Shown here piece by piece: positions 17,649 through 24,535 of a stretch of 55,324 nucleotides of DNA. The stretch is from JBDZUZ01 sp040255445. Its GTDB lineage: Bacteria > Planctomycetota > Phycisphaerae > Phycisphaerales > UBA1924. Where the stretch lies: assembly GCA_040255445.1 (NCBI GenBank), contig JBDZUZ010000009.1:1-55324 (forward strand). Reading direction: 5' to 3'. The notes under the pieces are model-generated. The model ran no database searches and was not told the DNA's origin. It saw only the letters and a list, made by a program, of their open reading frames with translations. Position 1 is the first letter of the stretch; each line of letters starts with the position of its first letter. The position numbers were made by a program, and so were the translations under genes.

Positions 17649-18250
17649 TGCAGATCAACCTCGCACCAACCCGTCACGTCGAGGCGATCCGCGTGAAGCG
17701 TCGCATCCGGCTCTGGTCGGGGGTGTGCAGCGTGTACGGCGCCATGCTGCTGGCCGCCTACGGCGCGGTCGCGGCCGGCTACCGGCAGGCCGATCCGGTC
17801 GCGGTCGAACTCTCGACGACCCAGTCGCGGATCGAGTCGGTTCGCGCGGAGGGATCGACGTACAAGGGGCGCGTGGCCGCGGCTCATCGCAATATCGACG
17901 CGGCCCGCGCGGTCGGCGAGCACCCGGACTGGAGCCTGCTCCTGGTCGCGCTCGATTCGGTCCGCGGCGACATCGCCGTCTTCGAGGGTGTGCGGCTGAC
18001 GACCGAGGGCGACGCGGCGGACTCCAGCGGCCGCAATCGCTGGTATGAACTGCGCATCACGGGGTACGCCGCATCGCAGCGGGATGTCTCGACGGTTGTT
18101 CTCGGTCTTGAACAACTGGGCGCTCCCGAGCAGATCTTCGACAGCGTGCAGTTGATCGAGACCCGCCGCCGCGCCTTTGGCGAGAAGGAGCTGGTCGGGT
18201 TCGAGGTCCTGGGCACGCTGCGCGAGCACCGGAAGGCAGGCAGCAAGTGA
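17645..18250 (+). CDS. PilN-like pilus assembly protein
   Basis: The 201-residue bitopic protein has the PilN/GspL-type start MMQINLAPTRHVEAIRVKRR, in which the INL-P motif is the known PilM-binding element. A single membrane helix follows at about 25-46, then a periplasmic coiled/ferredoxin-like domain with a typical LLVALDSVRGDIAVFEGVRL segment. It overlaps PilM (ATGATG start) and the next gene (GTGA). Order and topology fit the inner-membrane alignment complex PilM-N-O-P. Confidence 0.85.
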   Translation: MMQINLAPTRHVEAIRVKRRIRLWSGVCSVYGAMLLAAYGAVAAGYRQADPVAVELSTTQSRIESVRAEGSTYKGRVAAAHRNIDAARAVGEHPDWSLLLVALDSVRGDIAVFEGVRLTTEGDAADSSGRNRWYELRITGYAASQRDVSTVVLGLEQLGAPEQIFDSVQLIETRRRAFGEKELVGFEVLGTLREHRKAGSK

Positions 18251-18858
18251 AGAAGGCCTCTGTCACCATCAAGAAGTCCCGCACGCTGACGATCGATGCA
18301 GTGGGTGTTGCTGTGCTGCTGGCCGCGACCGGGGCCGCGTTCGCGCTCGGCGTCGAGCCGGTGCGTCGCGAGCACCGCCAGGCGGTCGATAATCAGCGGC
18401 TGCTGCTGGAGCGCCGCGATGAGCTTGATGCCCTGGAGCTCGAGCTGCGGCAGATGCGCGTGCTGCTCGCGCAGCTCGAGGAGTCGTCGCGGGAGACGAT
18501 CTCGCTCGAACCCCCCTCGGCGGTGAATCGCCGCATCGCCCATATCGCCGATCTGGCCGCGGAAGTCGGCGTTCAGCTCGACCGGATCGATCCCAGGCCG
18601 GTGGTCGCGGAGAAGCGGTACGGGCGGGTGAGCATCAACCTGACCGGGAGCGGCGGGTACGCTGCGGTCACACAGTTGATCCGCCGGCTGCACGAGACCT
18701 GTGCGGACACGGCGGTGCGCTCGCTGCAGCTCAGCGGCACCGTGGGCGCCGAGGACACCGACCCGCGTTTCAACGCCGAGTTCGCGTGGTTCACATCGCT
18801 CGATGCGGCGACGCCGGCGGGGGCGCCGGCCGCGGCCTCCGCGCCAAATCCGGGATAA
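18247..18858 (+). CDS. PilO-like pilus assembly protein
   Basis: The 203-residue protein starts at a GTG overlapping the PilN-like stop. A short basic cytoplasmic tail (KKASVTIKKSR) precedes a membrane helix at 16-35 and a coiled coil (about 40-85, EHRQAVDNQRLLLERRDELD). A periplasmic domain then has YAAVTQLIRRLHETCADTAV, typical of PilO/GspM family proteins. It would pair with the PilN-like protein. Sequence identity in this family is low, so the name rests mostly on topology and position in the operon. Confidence 0.8.
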   Translation: MKKASVTIKKSRTLTIDAVGVAVLLAATGAAFALGVEPVRREHRQAVDNQRLLLERRDELDALELELRQMRVLLAQLEESSRETISLEPPSAVNRRIAHIADLAAEVGVQLDRIDPRPVVAEKRYGRVSINLTGSGGYAAVTQLIRRLHETCADTAVRSLQLSGTVGAEDTDPRFNAEFAWFTSLDAATPAGAPAAASAPNPG

Positions 18859-18946
18859 TCCGTCTGTGCCGTGTATGCCGGCGGGATTCGCGGGCGGCCG
18901 CGGCGATCGGGTTGCAATCCTGAGATGTGTATCGCTCTGTGTGGGC

Positions 18947-19498
18947 GTGGAACACAGCAACAACAAGCGGAAGGTGCTCGCGGCGGTGCTCGTGATCGGG
19001 GCCGGCGCGATCGCTGTTGACCAATTGATCCTGGGCGGGGTCTCCTCGCCGGAGTCGGCCGCCGCCGCGGATGCGGTGGCGATCGCGCCGACCGCCGCGG
19101 CCGTGTCGGCTGCAGCGCCGGCGTGGCAGGACTCCACGCAGGGGCTGTCGGCCCGCCTCGCCCGGCTGGCGGGTGAGGGCGATGCCCGGGTGCCCGAAGG
19201 TCTCAACGCTTTCCGCGCGCCGGGGGACTGGTTCGCGCAGCCGGTGGTTGCCGAGGCCGCGGCGGAGGTGCAGCCCGCAGCGCCCACGATCAGCGCGGAC
19301 CAGTTCAAGGTCGGCGCGGTCATGACCGGCGCCAGCGCCATGGCGACGATCAACGGCCACACGCTGCGCCCGGGCGAGAGCAAGGCGGGGATCACGCTCA
19401 TCGAGGTCCGGGAACTCGATGGCGTCGCCACCGTTGTCTTCGAGTTCGAGGGGGCCCGGCTCGAATTTACCCCGACAGCACCCCAGCAGAGGCCCTGA
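18947..19498 (+). CDS. PilP/GspB-like periplasmic protein
   Basis: The product (183 aa from the GTG at 18947, or 207 aa from the ATG at 18875) has a short tail (EHSNNKRK), one membrane helix (VLAAVLVIGAGAIAVDQLIL), a long Ala/Pro-rich linker and a C-terminal beta domain. The sequence of that domain, VGAVMTGASAMATINGHTLR followed by PGESKAGITLIEVRE, matches the homology-region fold shared by PilP, GspC and GspB (ING-x-x-x-G motif). Gene order after PilO fits PilP. Neither start has a good ribosome site. A role linking the inner-membrane complex to the outer membrane is inferred. Confidence 0.65.
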   Translation: MEHSNNKRKVLAAVLVIGAGAIAVDQLILGGVSSPESAAAADAVAIAPTAAAVSAAAPAWQDSTQGLSARLARLAGEGDARVPEGLNAFRAPGDWFAQPVVAEAAAEVQPAAPTISADQFKVGAVMTGASAMATINGHTLRPGESKAGITLIEVRELDGVATVVFEFEGARLEFTPTAPQQRP

Positions 19499-19644
19499 GC
19501 GCGGCTGCGGGGCGTAGGGGCGGGCGCGGATGTGCCGTCTGCGCAACCGCCTGATACGCAATGGCGGATCAAGCCGGGGCGATTCGACACCGATGCTTGA
19601 GGCAAGGACAGCGACTTACCGCTCACCGATCCTGGAGTAAACCA

Positions 19645-20115
19645 ATGCGTGGGATGACTGCTCATCGTCGTGGCTTCAGCCTTATCGAACTGGTCATTGT
19701 CGTCGTGATCATCGGCATCATCGGCGCCATCGCGATCCCGCGGATGAGCCGCGGCGCCAAGGGCGCGGCCGACTCGGCGCTCGCGGGTAACCTCGCGGTG
19801 CTGCGCAACGCCATCGACCTGTACACGACCGAGCACGGCGGTGTGACGCCGGCCGCGGGCACGATCGTGACCCAGCTCACGCAGTACACCTCGGAGGCGG
19901 GCGTTGTCTCCGCCACCAAGGACACCACGCACATCTTCGGCCCGTACCTCCGCAGCGTCCCGGCTCTGCCCGTGGGCGCCAAGAAGGGCTCGACGGGCAT
20001 CGCCGCGGCGGACGGCGCCGGCGTCGGCTGGATCTACAACGCCACGACCGGCGCGATCACGGCCAACACCACGACCGAGACCGACGAGCGCGGCGTGCTC
20101 TACAACACCTACTGA
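19645..20115 (+). CDS. Major pilin or pseudopilin (type IV pilin/GspG family)
   Basis: The 156-residue prepilin has a short basic leader, RRG|FSLIEL with cleavage after Gly10, the conserved Phe+1 and Glu+5, and the long hydrophobic helix VIVVVIIGIIGAIAIPRMSR. The globular part has YTTEHGG, a common feature of GspG-like pseudopilins (DLYTTEHGGVTPAAGTIVTQ). GGAG at 19634-19637 supports the start. It closes the assembly operon and is followed by a strong terminator, while a longer gap of 146 bases upstream may hold its own promoter. No prepilin peptidase or secretin is in the window. Confidence 0.92.
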   Translation: MRGMTAHRRGFSLIELVIVVVIIGIIGAIAIPRMSRGAKGAADSALAGNLAVLRNAIDLYTTEHGGVTPAAGTIVTQLTQYTSEAGVVSATKDTTHIFGPYLRSVPALPVGAKKGSTGIAAADGAGVGWIYNATTGAITANTTTETDERGVLYNTY

Positions 20116-20170
20116 TCCGGCCACAGCCAGAGGCCGCGAGTCCGCTGTCCAGGAACTGCCAGCGACCTTG

Positions 20171-20206
20171 CAACGGCGATGCGAACGCATCGCCGTTGTC
20201 TTTTTT
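20171..20206 (+). terminator. Rho-independent terminator after the pilin gene
   Basis: The 13-bp arms CAACGGCGATGCG and CGCATCGCCGTTG enclose a two-base AA centre, so the innermost pair or two must open to form the loop. The stem is followed by TCTTTTTT. It ends the pilus operon and lies between two convergent genes. Confidence 0.92.
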
Positions 20207-20221
20207 GGGGTTGGCCGGCAG

Positions 20222-21640
20222 TTACCGCTTCGCGCCCATCCGCCGCGCCATCAGGAAGGCCATCTCGAGGGCCTGCTGATAGTTGAGCCGCGGGTCGCAG
20301 GCGGAGGCGTAGTTGAGGGTGAGGTCGGCTTCGGTGATGCCCGCCGCGCCGCCGATGCACTCGGTGACATCGTCGCCGGTGAGCTCGAAGTGAACGCCGC
20401 CGAGGGGGACTCCCATCTGCTGGTGCACATCGAAGGCGCCTTCGAGTTCGGCGAGGATGGCATCGAAGGAACGGGTCTTGACACCGCCGGCGGTGGTGGA
20501 GCCGTTGCCGTGCATCGGGTCGCTGACCCAGAGGACGCGTTGCTGAGCACCGCGCACGGCCTCGATCAGCGGCGGGAGCGCGGCGTGGATCTTGCTGGCA
20601 CCCATCCGCGAGATGAGCACCAGCTTGCCGGGTTCGTTGGCGGGGTTGAGGACGCGGCAGAGGTCGACGACTTCTGATGCGCTCGCTTTGGGCCCGACCT
20701 TCACACCGACGGGGTTGCGGACGCCGCGGAAGTACTCGATGTGGGCGCCGGAGAGGTCGCGGGTGCGTTCGCCGATCCACGGGAGGTGCGTCGAGAGGTT
20801 GTAGTGGCCCTCGCGGCGGGGGACGCGGCGGGTCTGGGCGGACTCGTAGTGCAGGTTGAGCCCTTCATGGCTGGTGAAGAACTCGACGCGGTTCATCTCT
20901 TCGACAGCGCGCTCGCCCAGGGCCTCCATGAAGCGGAGGCCGTCGGCGAGGCTGCTGGTCATGCGCTCGTACTCGGCGCGGAGCTCGGGGGCGAGGGAGG
21001 CGTGCGTGAAGAAGGAAAGGTTCCAGTACTCGGGGTGGTGCAGGTCGGCGAAGCCGCCGTCGACGAGGGAGCGGATGAAGTTGAGGGTGAGCGCAGCGTG
21101 CTGGTAGCCGCGGACGAGCTGCCACGGATCGGGGGCGCGGGCGCCCGGCGTGAAGTCGATGCGGTTGACCAGGTCGCCGAAGTAGCTGGGGAGGGTGACC
21201 GGCTTGCCGTCGACCTCGCGCGTTTCGGTCGGGCTGGAGCGCGGCTTGGCGTACTGCCCGGCGAAGCGGCCGATGCGGATGACGGGCTTCTTGCCGCCGT
21301 GGACGAGGACGAGAGACATCTGGAGGAGGATCTTGAGCTTGTTGGCGATGCGGTCGGGGCGGCAGTCGGCGAGGGATTCAGCGCAGTCGCCGCCCTGGAG
21401 GAGGAAGCGTTTGCCGTCCTGAGCCTCGGCGATGAGGGTTTTTAAGCGCTCAATCTCCCAGGAAGTGACCAAGGGCGGGAGTTCGCGGAGCGCTGCGCAG
21501 GCGTTCGCGAGCGCGAGGGAGTCGGGGTAGGCGATGTCCTGGGCGCGGGGGAGCGCCTGCCATGAGTCGGGGGACCACGGCCGCGTGGTTGGATTCGTGG
21601 ATGCGGGCGCGGAGGAGCTGGTATCGACGGGCTTGGTCAC
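20222..21640 (-). CDS. Class II 3-deoxy-7-phosphoheptulonate synthase (DAHP synthase)
   Basis: The 472-residue enzyme condenses phosphoenolpyruvate with erythrose 4-phosphate, the first step of the shikimate pathway. It is of the plant/Mycobacterium type (class II): TRPWSPDSWQ near the N-terminus, FLLQGGDCAES, RIGRFAGQYAKPRS, GVKVGPKA, ISRMGASKI and DPMHGNGS are all present, including the metal-binding Cys of GGDC and the basic substrate residues. The GTG at 21640 gives the usual family length. An ATG at 21898 is in frame, but the added 86 residues look non-coding. It is convergent with the pilin gene and shares the terminator region. Confidence 0.95.
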   Translation of the reverse strand: MTKPVDTSSSAPASTNPTTRPWSPDSWQALPRAQDIAYPDSLALANACAALRELPPLVTSWEIERLKTLIAEAQDGKRFLLQGGDCAESLADCRPDRIANKLKILLQMSLVLVHGGKKPVIRIGRFAGQYAKPRSSPTETREVDGKPVTLPSYFGDLVNRIDFTPGARAPDPWQLVRGYQHAALTLNFIRSLVDGGFADLHHPEYWNLSFFTHASLAPELRAEYERMTSSLADGLRFMEALGERAVEEMNRVEFFTSHEGLNLHYESAQTRRVPRREGHYNLSTHLPWIGERTRDLSGAHIEYFRGVRNPVGVKVGPKASASEVVDLCRVLNPANEPGKLVLISRMGASKIHAALPPLIEAVRGAQQRVLWVSDPMHGNGSTTAGGVKTRSFDAILAELEGAFDVHQQMGVPLGGVHFELTGDDVTECIGGAAGITEADLTLNYASACDPRLNYQQALEMAFLMARRMGAKR

Positions 21641-21937
21641 GGTGGAAGGGTATCGGCGGGTTGCGTTGCGGGGGTCGTGAAACGGGTGGTCCGCGTTCGG
21701 AGCGACCCGAATCGAGCGAATTTCAGATTTTTGGGGGTGAGAATTCAATGTGGACGTGTGGACCGCCGATTGGGTGGTGCGAAGGCGGTTATCAGGGCCC
21801 GGCCGGTGTTCGGCGACAGGGCGCGGCCGCCGCGATTCGGGCGCTCCATATGGAGCGCCTCTTCCGCCGGGGCAGGCATGGTTGCCGGTCCGGCACATGC
21901 CTGTCGCACGGAAGCGACCCTTCGGAGATCAGACGAA

Positions 21938-22366
21938 ATGGCCACGACCCGTACCTCGACGCGTACTTCCCGCACGAAGCGCACCACGGCCCGCAAGTCG
22001 GCCCGTAAACCCGCCGCGCGGAAGAACGCCGCCCGCAAGTCGGCCCCCAAGGCCGGCCGCCCCACCACCGGCAAGACCACCGCCAAGACCACGGCCCGCA
22101 AGCCCGGTCGCAAGACGACCGCCCGGAAGTCCACCGCCCGCAAGGCGACCCGCACCGCGAAGGCTGCGAAGCCCGCCGCGAAGCGGACGGCCCGCAAGGC
22201 GACCCGGACGGCGACCAAGACCGCCGCCAGGACCACCACGAAGACCGCGGCCCGCAAGCCGGCGGCTCGCAAGGCGACCCGCACCACCGCCCGCCGCGTT
22301 GCCCGTCCGGCGATCGCCGGCACGACCGCCGCGCCGGCTCGTCGCAGCGTCCGCAAGGCCGCCTGA
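21938..22366 (+). CDS. Histone H1-like Lys/Ala/Arg-rich DNA-binding protein
   Basis: The 142-residue product consists almost wholly of Ala, Lys, Arg and Thr, with repeated ARKxTARK, AARKxA and TATKTA units. This is the pattern of the C-terminal tail of eukaryotic H1 and of chlamydial Hc1 and bacterial H1-like proteins. It would be intrinsically disordered and bind DNA nonspecifically, probably shaping the nucleoid. GGAG precedes the ATG at 21938. The DNA is highly repetitive (CGCAAG, ACCGCC), so copy number of units may vary between strains. A terminator follows. No globular domain is visible. Confidence 0.85.
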   Translation: MATTRTSTRTSRTKRTTARKSARKPAARKNAARKSAPKAGRPTTGKTTAKTTARKPGRKTTARKSTARKATRTAKAAKPAAKRTARKATRTATKTAARTTTKTAARKPAARKATRTTARRVARPAIAGTTAAPARRSVRKAA

Positions 22367-22390
22367 GCGCTGGTTGATGAACGATTGCAC

Positions 22391-22426
22391 GAGCCCCGCG
22401 CGGTGGCGCGGGGCTTGTTGCGTTTT
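22391..22426 (+). terminator. Terminator after the H1-like gene
   Basis: AGCCCCGCG and CGCGGGGCT pair around a six-base loop, followed by TGTTGCGTTTT. The T run is short and broken, but position and stem strength fit termination. Confidence 0.75.
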
Positions 22427-22451
22427 GGGAAAACTCAGCATCGCCGCCTTT

Positions 22452-22693
22452 GGCCCGGAGGGCCGTCGATGGTTGCCGGGGGCGCGGCGAAGCAAGCCCC
22501 CGGTCGGCCACGAGCGAGAGCGACCGCCCGGAGGGCGGACCTTGTCCGTTCATTGAGGAAGCGAGCAGGAGTTCAGCGCGAGCCGGTCCGCCCTCCGGGC
22601 GGAGGAGGTGGTTGGATGCGTACCGGAGGCTTGCTCGTCGGGCTTGCGCCCGACTCGCCGCGCCTCCGGCAACCATCGTGGGTCCTCCGGGCC
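22452..22693. repeat. Nested palindromic element (family 1)
   Basis: The outer arms 22452-22483 and 22662-22693 are near-perfect inverted repeats (GGCCCGGAGG and its complement at the ends, GATGGTTGCCGG inside). A second pair, 22523-22541 and 22585-22602, is an inverted repeat around CCGCCCGGAGGGCGG. The roughly 240-base unit contains no convincing gene. It could be a non-autonomous mobile element or a structured spacer. No other complete copy is seen here. Confidence 0.75.
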
Positions 22694-22728
22694 GTAATGC
22701 AGCGCTCTCTCGCGTGATGTCGGCTTCC

Positions 22729-22931
22729 GGGGTACCCCCACACTCCGTGTGGGGCGGGGGTGCAACAGCTGAGCTCGACGCCGCGGGCCCGTAGCATCGC
22801 CGTTCCGGCGATGTGCAGCTCTGCAGCGCGAGCACACGCCGATCCGCACCGCCGGAACGGCGGTGCTACGGGCGAATGGCGGTGCTCGGGGCAGCTGCCG
22901 TTCCATCCCCACGCGGAGCGTGGGGGTACCC
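22729..22931. repeat. 203-bp nested palindromic element (family 2, copy A)
   Basis: It begins GGGGTACCCCCAC and ends GTGGGGGTACCC; each end is itself a hairpin (CCCCCACACTCCGTGTGGGG, CCCCACGCGGAGCGTGGGGG). Inside lies a second inverted pair, 22790-22813 and 22846-22871, built on CCGTAGCA, CGCCG and TTCC. A second copy of the same length lies at 24608-24810 in the same orientation. Together they enclose three small orphan genes. There is no coding capacity of its own. Confidence 0.85.
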
Positions 22932-22966
22932 AAGGCCGGTTTGCAGACGGTGCGATCCGTGACACA

Positions 22967-23677
22967 ATGACGCCCGAACACGGAATCGACGCGGGTCTCT
23001 TGGACAGCGCCTCAATGTTGTCACTCTCCAACACCGAGTTCATCATCGCCATGGCATCGTTCGGCGCGCTCTTGTCGGCGGGTGCCTGCTGGAGTTGCTG
23101 GCAACACGCGAGGACGGTGTATTACACGGGCGTCGGGACCGCGCGGCTGCCGGTGCTCTTCGCGGCATTGACGGTTGCTTTGAGCGTGGTCATCATCGGT
23201 GCGGCTGTCTGGACGGTGACGCAGATCGCCGACACAGAGCGGATGATGACCTTTGTGGTGATCATTGCGCTGGCGATGGTGCCGGGTGTTCTGTGCCTGC
23301 TGATGCTGGGATCCGTGATCAAGTACGAGGTGCTCCGGCGGGGCCGTCAGGCGTGGATGGCGGCGCACGAGCCGCACCGCTCGGAGGGGCCGTACGACTT
23401 CTCGCTCCACGGCGAGGCGGAGTGGCGGGCGAACCCGGAGCGGTGGTGTGTCGTGGTAGCGAAGGGGGCGCCGGCGCACCGCGGGCTCGTCATGGAGCGG
23501 AACGGCGTCATCCACATGATTGATGATGATGGCCTCAACCGGGCTCTAATCGGGGAGATGATCAAGGCGGGCGTTGAGCGTGTGGACAGGCACCCAGGTA
23601 CGGGCGGGCGCATCTGGTACGGGCCGATGGACCGGCTCGAGGACTGGATCGAGGGTGTGATGCGGCGGGGGTGGTGA
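22967..23677 (+). CDS. Hypothetical membrane protein
   Basis: The 236-residue protein of no recognised family has membrane segments at about 24-42 (FIIAMASFGALLSAGACW), 58-84 (LPVLFAALTVALSVVIIGAA) and 94-116 (MTFVVIIALAMVPGVLCLLM), then a soluble C-terminal domain of about 115 residues that ends in DWIEGVMRRGW. The ATG lies 36 bases after repeat copy A, so its promoter, if local, must be within or before the repeat. The next gene starts close behind its end. Probably real from topology and codon use; function unknown. Confidence 0.6.
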   Translation: MTPEHGIDAGLLDSASMLSLSNTEFIIAMASFGALLSAGACWSCWQHARTVYYTGVGTARLPVLFAALTVALSVVIIGAAVWTVTQIADTERMMTFVVIIALAMVPGVLCLLMLGSVIKYEVLRRGRQAWMAAHEPHRSEGPYDFSLHGEAEWRANPERWCVVVAKGAPAHRGLVMERNGVIHMIDDDGLNRALIGEMIKAGVERVDRHPGTGGRIWYGPMDRLEDWIEGVMRRGW

Positions 23678-23706
23678 CAGTTGCAGGGCCACAGAGGAGC
23701 CGAAGG

Positions 23707-24180
23707 ATGCAACCAACCAAGCGGGCGCGGCGGGCGGATGGTTCGATGCCACGTCCGATGAGTCAGTCCTGGTCGTATGTCGATGAGACCGCCGCGGACC
23801 GGCGCGTGCATGATGCGACGTTTGTTGGCGAGGACCTGATCAAGGAGTTGATGGGCACCACCAATCTACTGCTTGGGACGCCGTGGAAGCAGGTGATCCG
23901 ATCGGTGTCTTTCGGATTGGGGGCATCAGACCGGTTGTTCTCGGCACGGAGCGACCCCGCGCGGAAGCTGCTCTTCCTCACCGTGAACGCGGACCTGCTG
24001 CGGCTGCGGCCGCTGCGGTTTCCGCGGATCTGTGATGAGCTCGCGGTTGCCTTCATGATCGCGACCCAGCGGGCGGTGCGCTCGCGATGTCCAGAAAGCA
24101 CAGTGGACGTGCGGCCGTATCTGCGGAAGCGGTTCGCGGGGGTGTTGCCGTTGCAGGGCTACTTGAAGGTTGAGGTTTGA
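23707..24180 (+). CDS. Hypothetical protein
   Basis: The 157-residue cytoplasmic-looking protein starts at the ATG behind GAGGAG (23693-23698). A GTG start at 23671 is also in frame. It has a basic, probably disordered start and a mixed alpha/beta body (LLGTPWKQVIRSVSFGLG, RICDELAVAFMIATQRAV). It follows the membrane protein by 29 bases and is probably in the same transcript. No family is recognised and no catalytic motif is seen. Confidence 0.55.
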   Translation: MQPTKRARRADGSMPRPMSQSWSYVDETAADRRVHDATFVGEDLIKELMGTTNLLLGTPWKQVIRSVSFGLGASDRLFSARSDPARKLLFLTVNADLLRLRPLRFPRICDELAVAFMIATQRAVRSRCPESTVDVRPYLRKRFAGVLPLQGYLKVEV

Positions 24181-24199
24181 GGGCGGGCTCGCCGGCCGT

Positions 24200-24535
24200 T
24201 CAACTGCTCGGCGGGGTTGCGGTTGCCGCCGCTTGATTGCGTTTGCGTTCCCAGCCGCGGATCACGCGCGGCAGGATGACAGCGGCACAGGTGTGCAGCG
24301 TCACGATGCCCGCTAGGAGAAGCAGCCAGTACCGCACCACGGGCATGAGGAGCAGCACACCGAGCAGCCCCAACGCCAGCGGAAAGATGATGACCGCCGA
24401 TGCGGCCTTCCGCTCCGTGCGCCACACAGCCAGGAGCATGGCGATGTTGTAGAGATCGAGCAGGATGCCGAGGCCGAGCAGCGCCCAGCCGATCATGGCG
24501 AGAATGGTGTAGGCGTTTGCGGTCGAATTGCTCAT
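24200..24535 (-). CDS. Small membrane protein, hypothetical
   Basis: The 111-residue product has three hydrophobic segments (about 9-36, 44-63 and 66-90), short loops and a basic C-terminal tail, typical of a small inner-membrane protein. Its ATG directly follows the stop codon of the upstream glycosyltransferase frame (TGA then ATG, no gap), which suggests translational coupling. That upstream stop is, however, reached only by reading through repeat copy B, so the coupling may be secondary. Function unknown. Confidence 0.55.
   Translation of the reverse strand: MSNSTANAYTILAMIGWALLGLGILLDLYNIAMLLAVWRTERKAASAVIIFPLALGLLGVLLLMPVVRYWLLLLAGIVTLHTCAAVILPRVIRGWERKRNQAAATATPPSS

Noticed and set aside
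17884..20190. Minus-strand frame of 768 residues over the pilus genes
   Set aside because: Shadow of PilN/O/P and pilin; it contains the complement of the pilin helix and no family motif.
21641..21898. Upstream ATG for DAHP synthase giving 558 residues
   Set aside because: The added 86 residues are low-complexity and the family length is matched by the GTG at 21640.
22550..23052. Minus-strand frames across the palindromic elements
   Set aside because: They translate the repeat itself and appear in the same form at copy B (24159-24839). They are repeat shadows, not genes.
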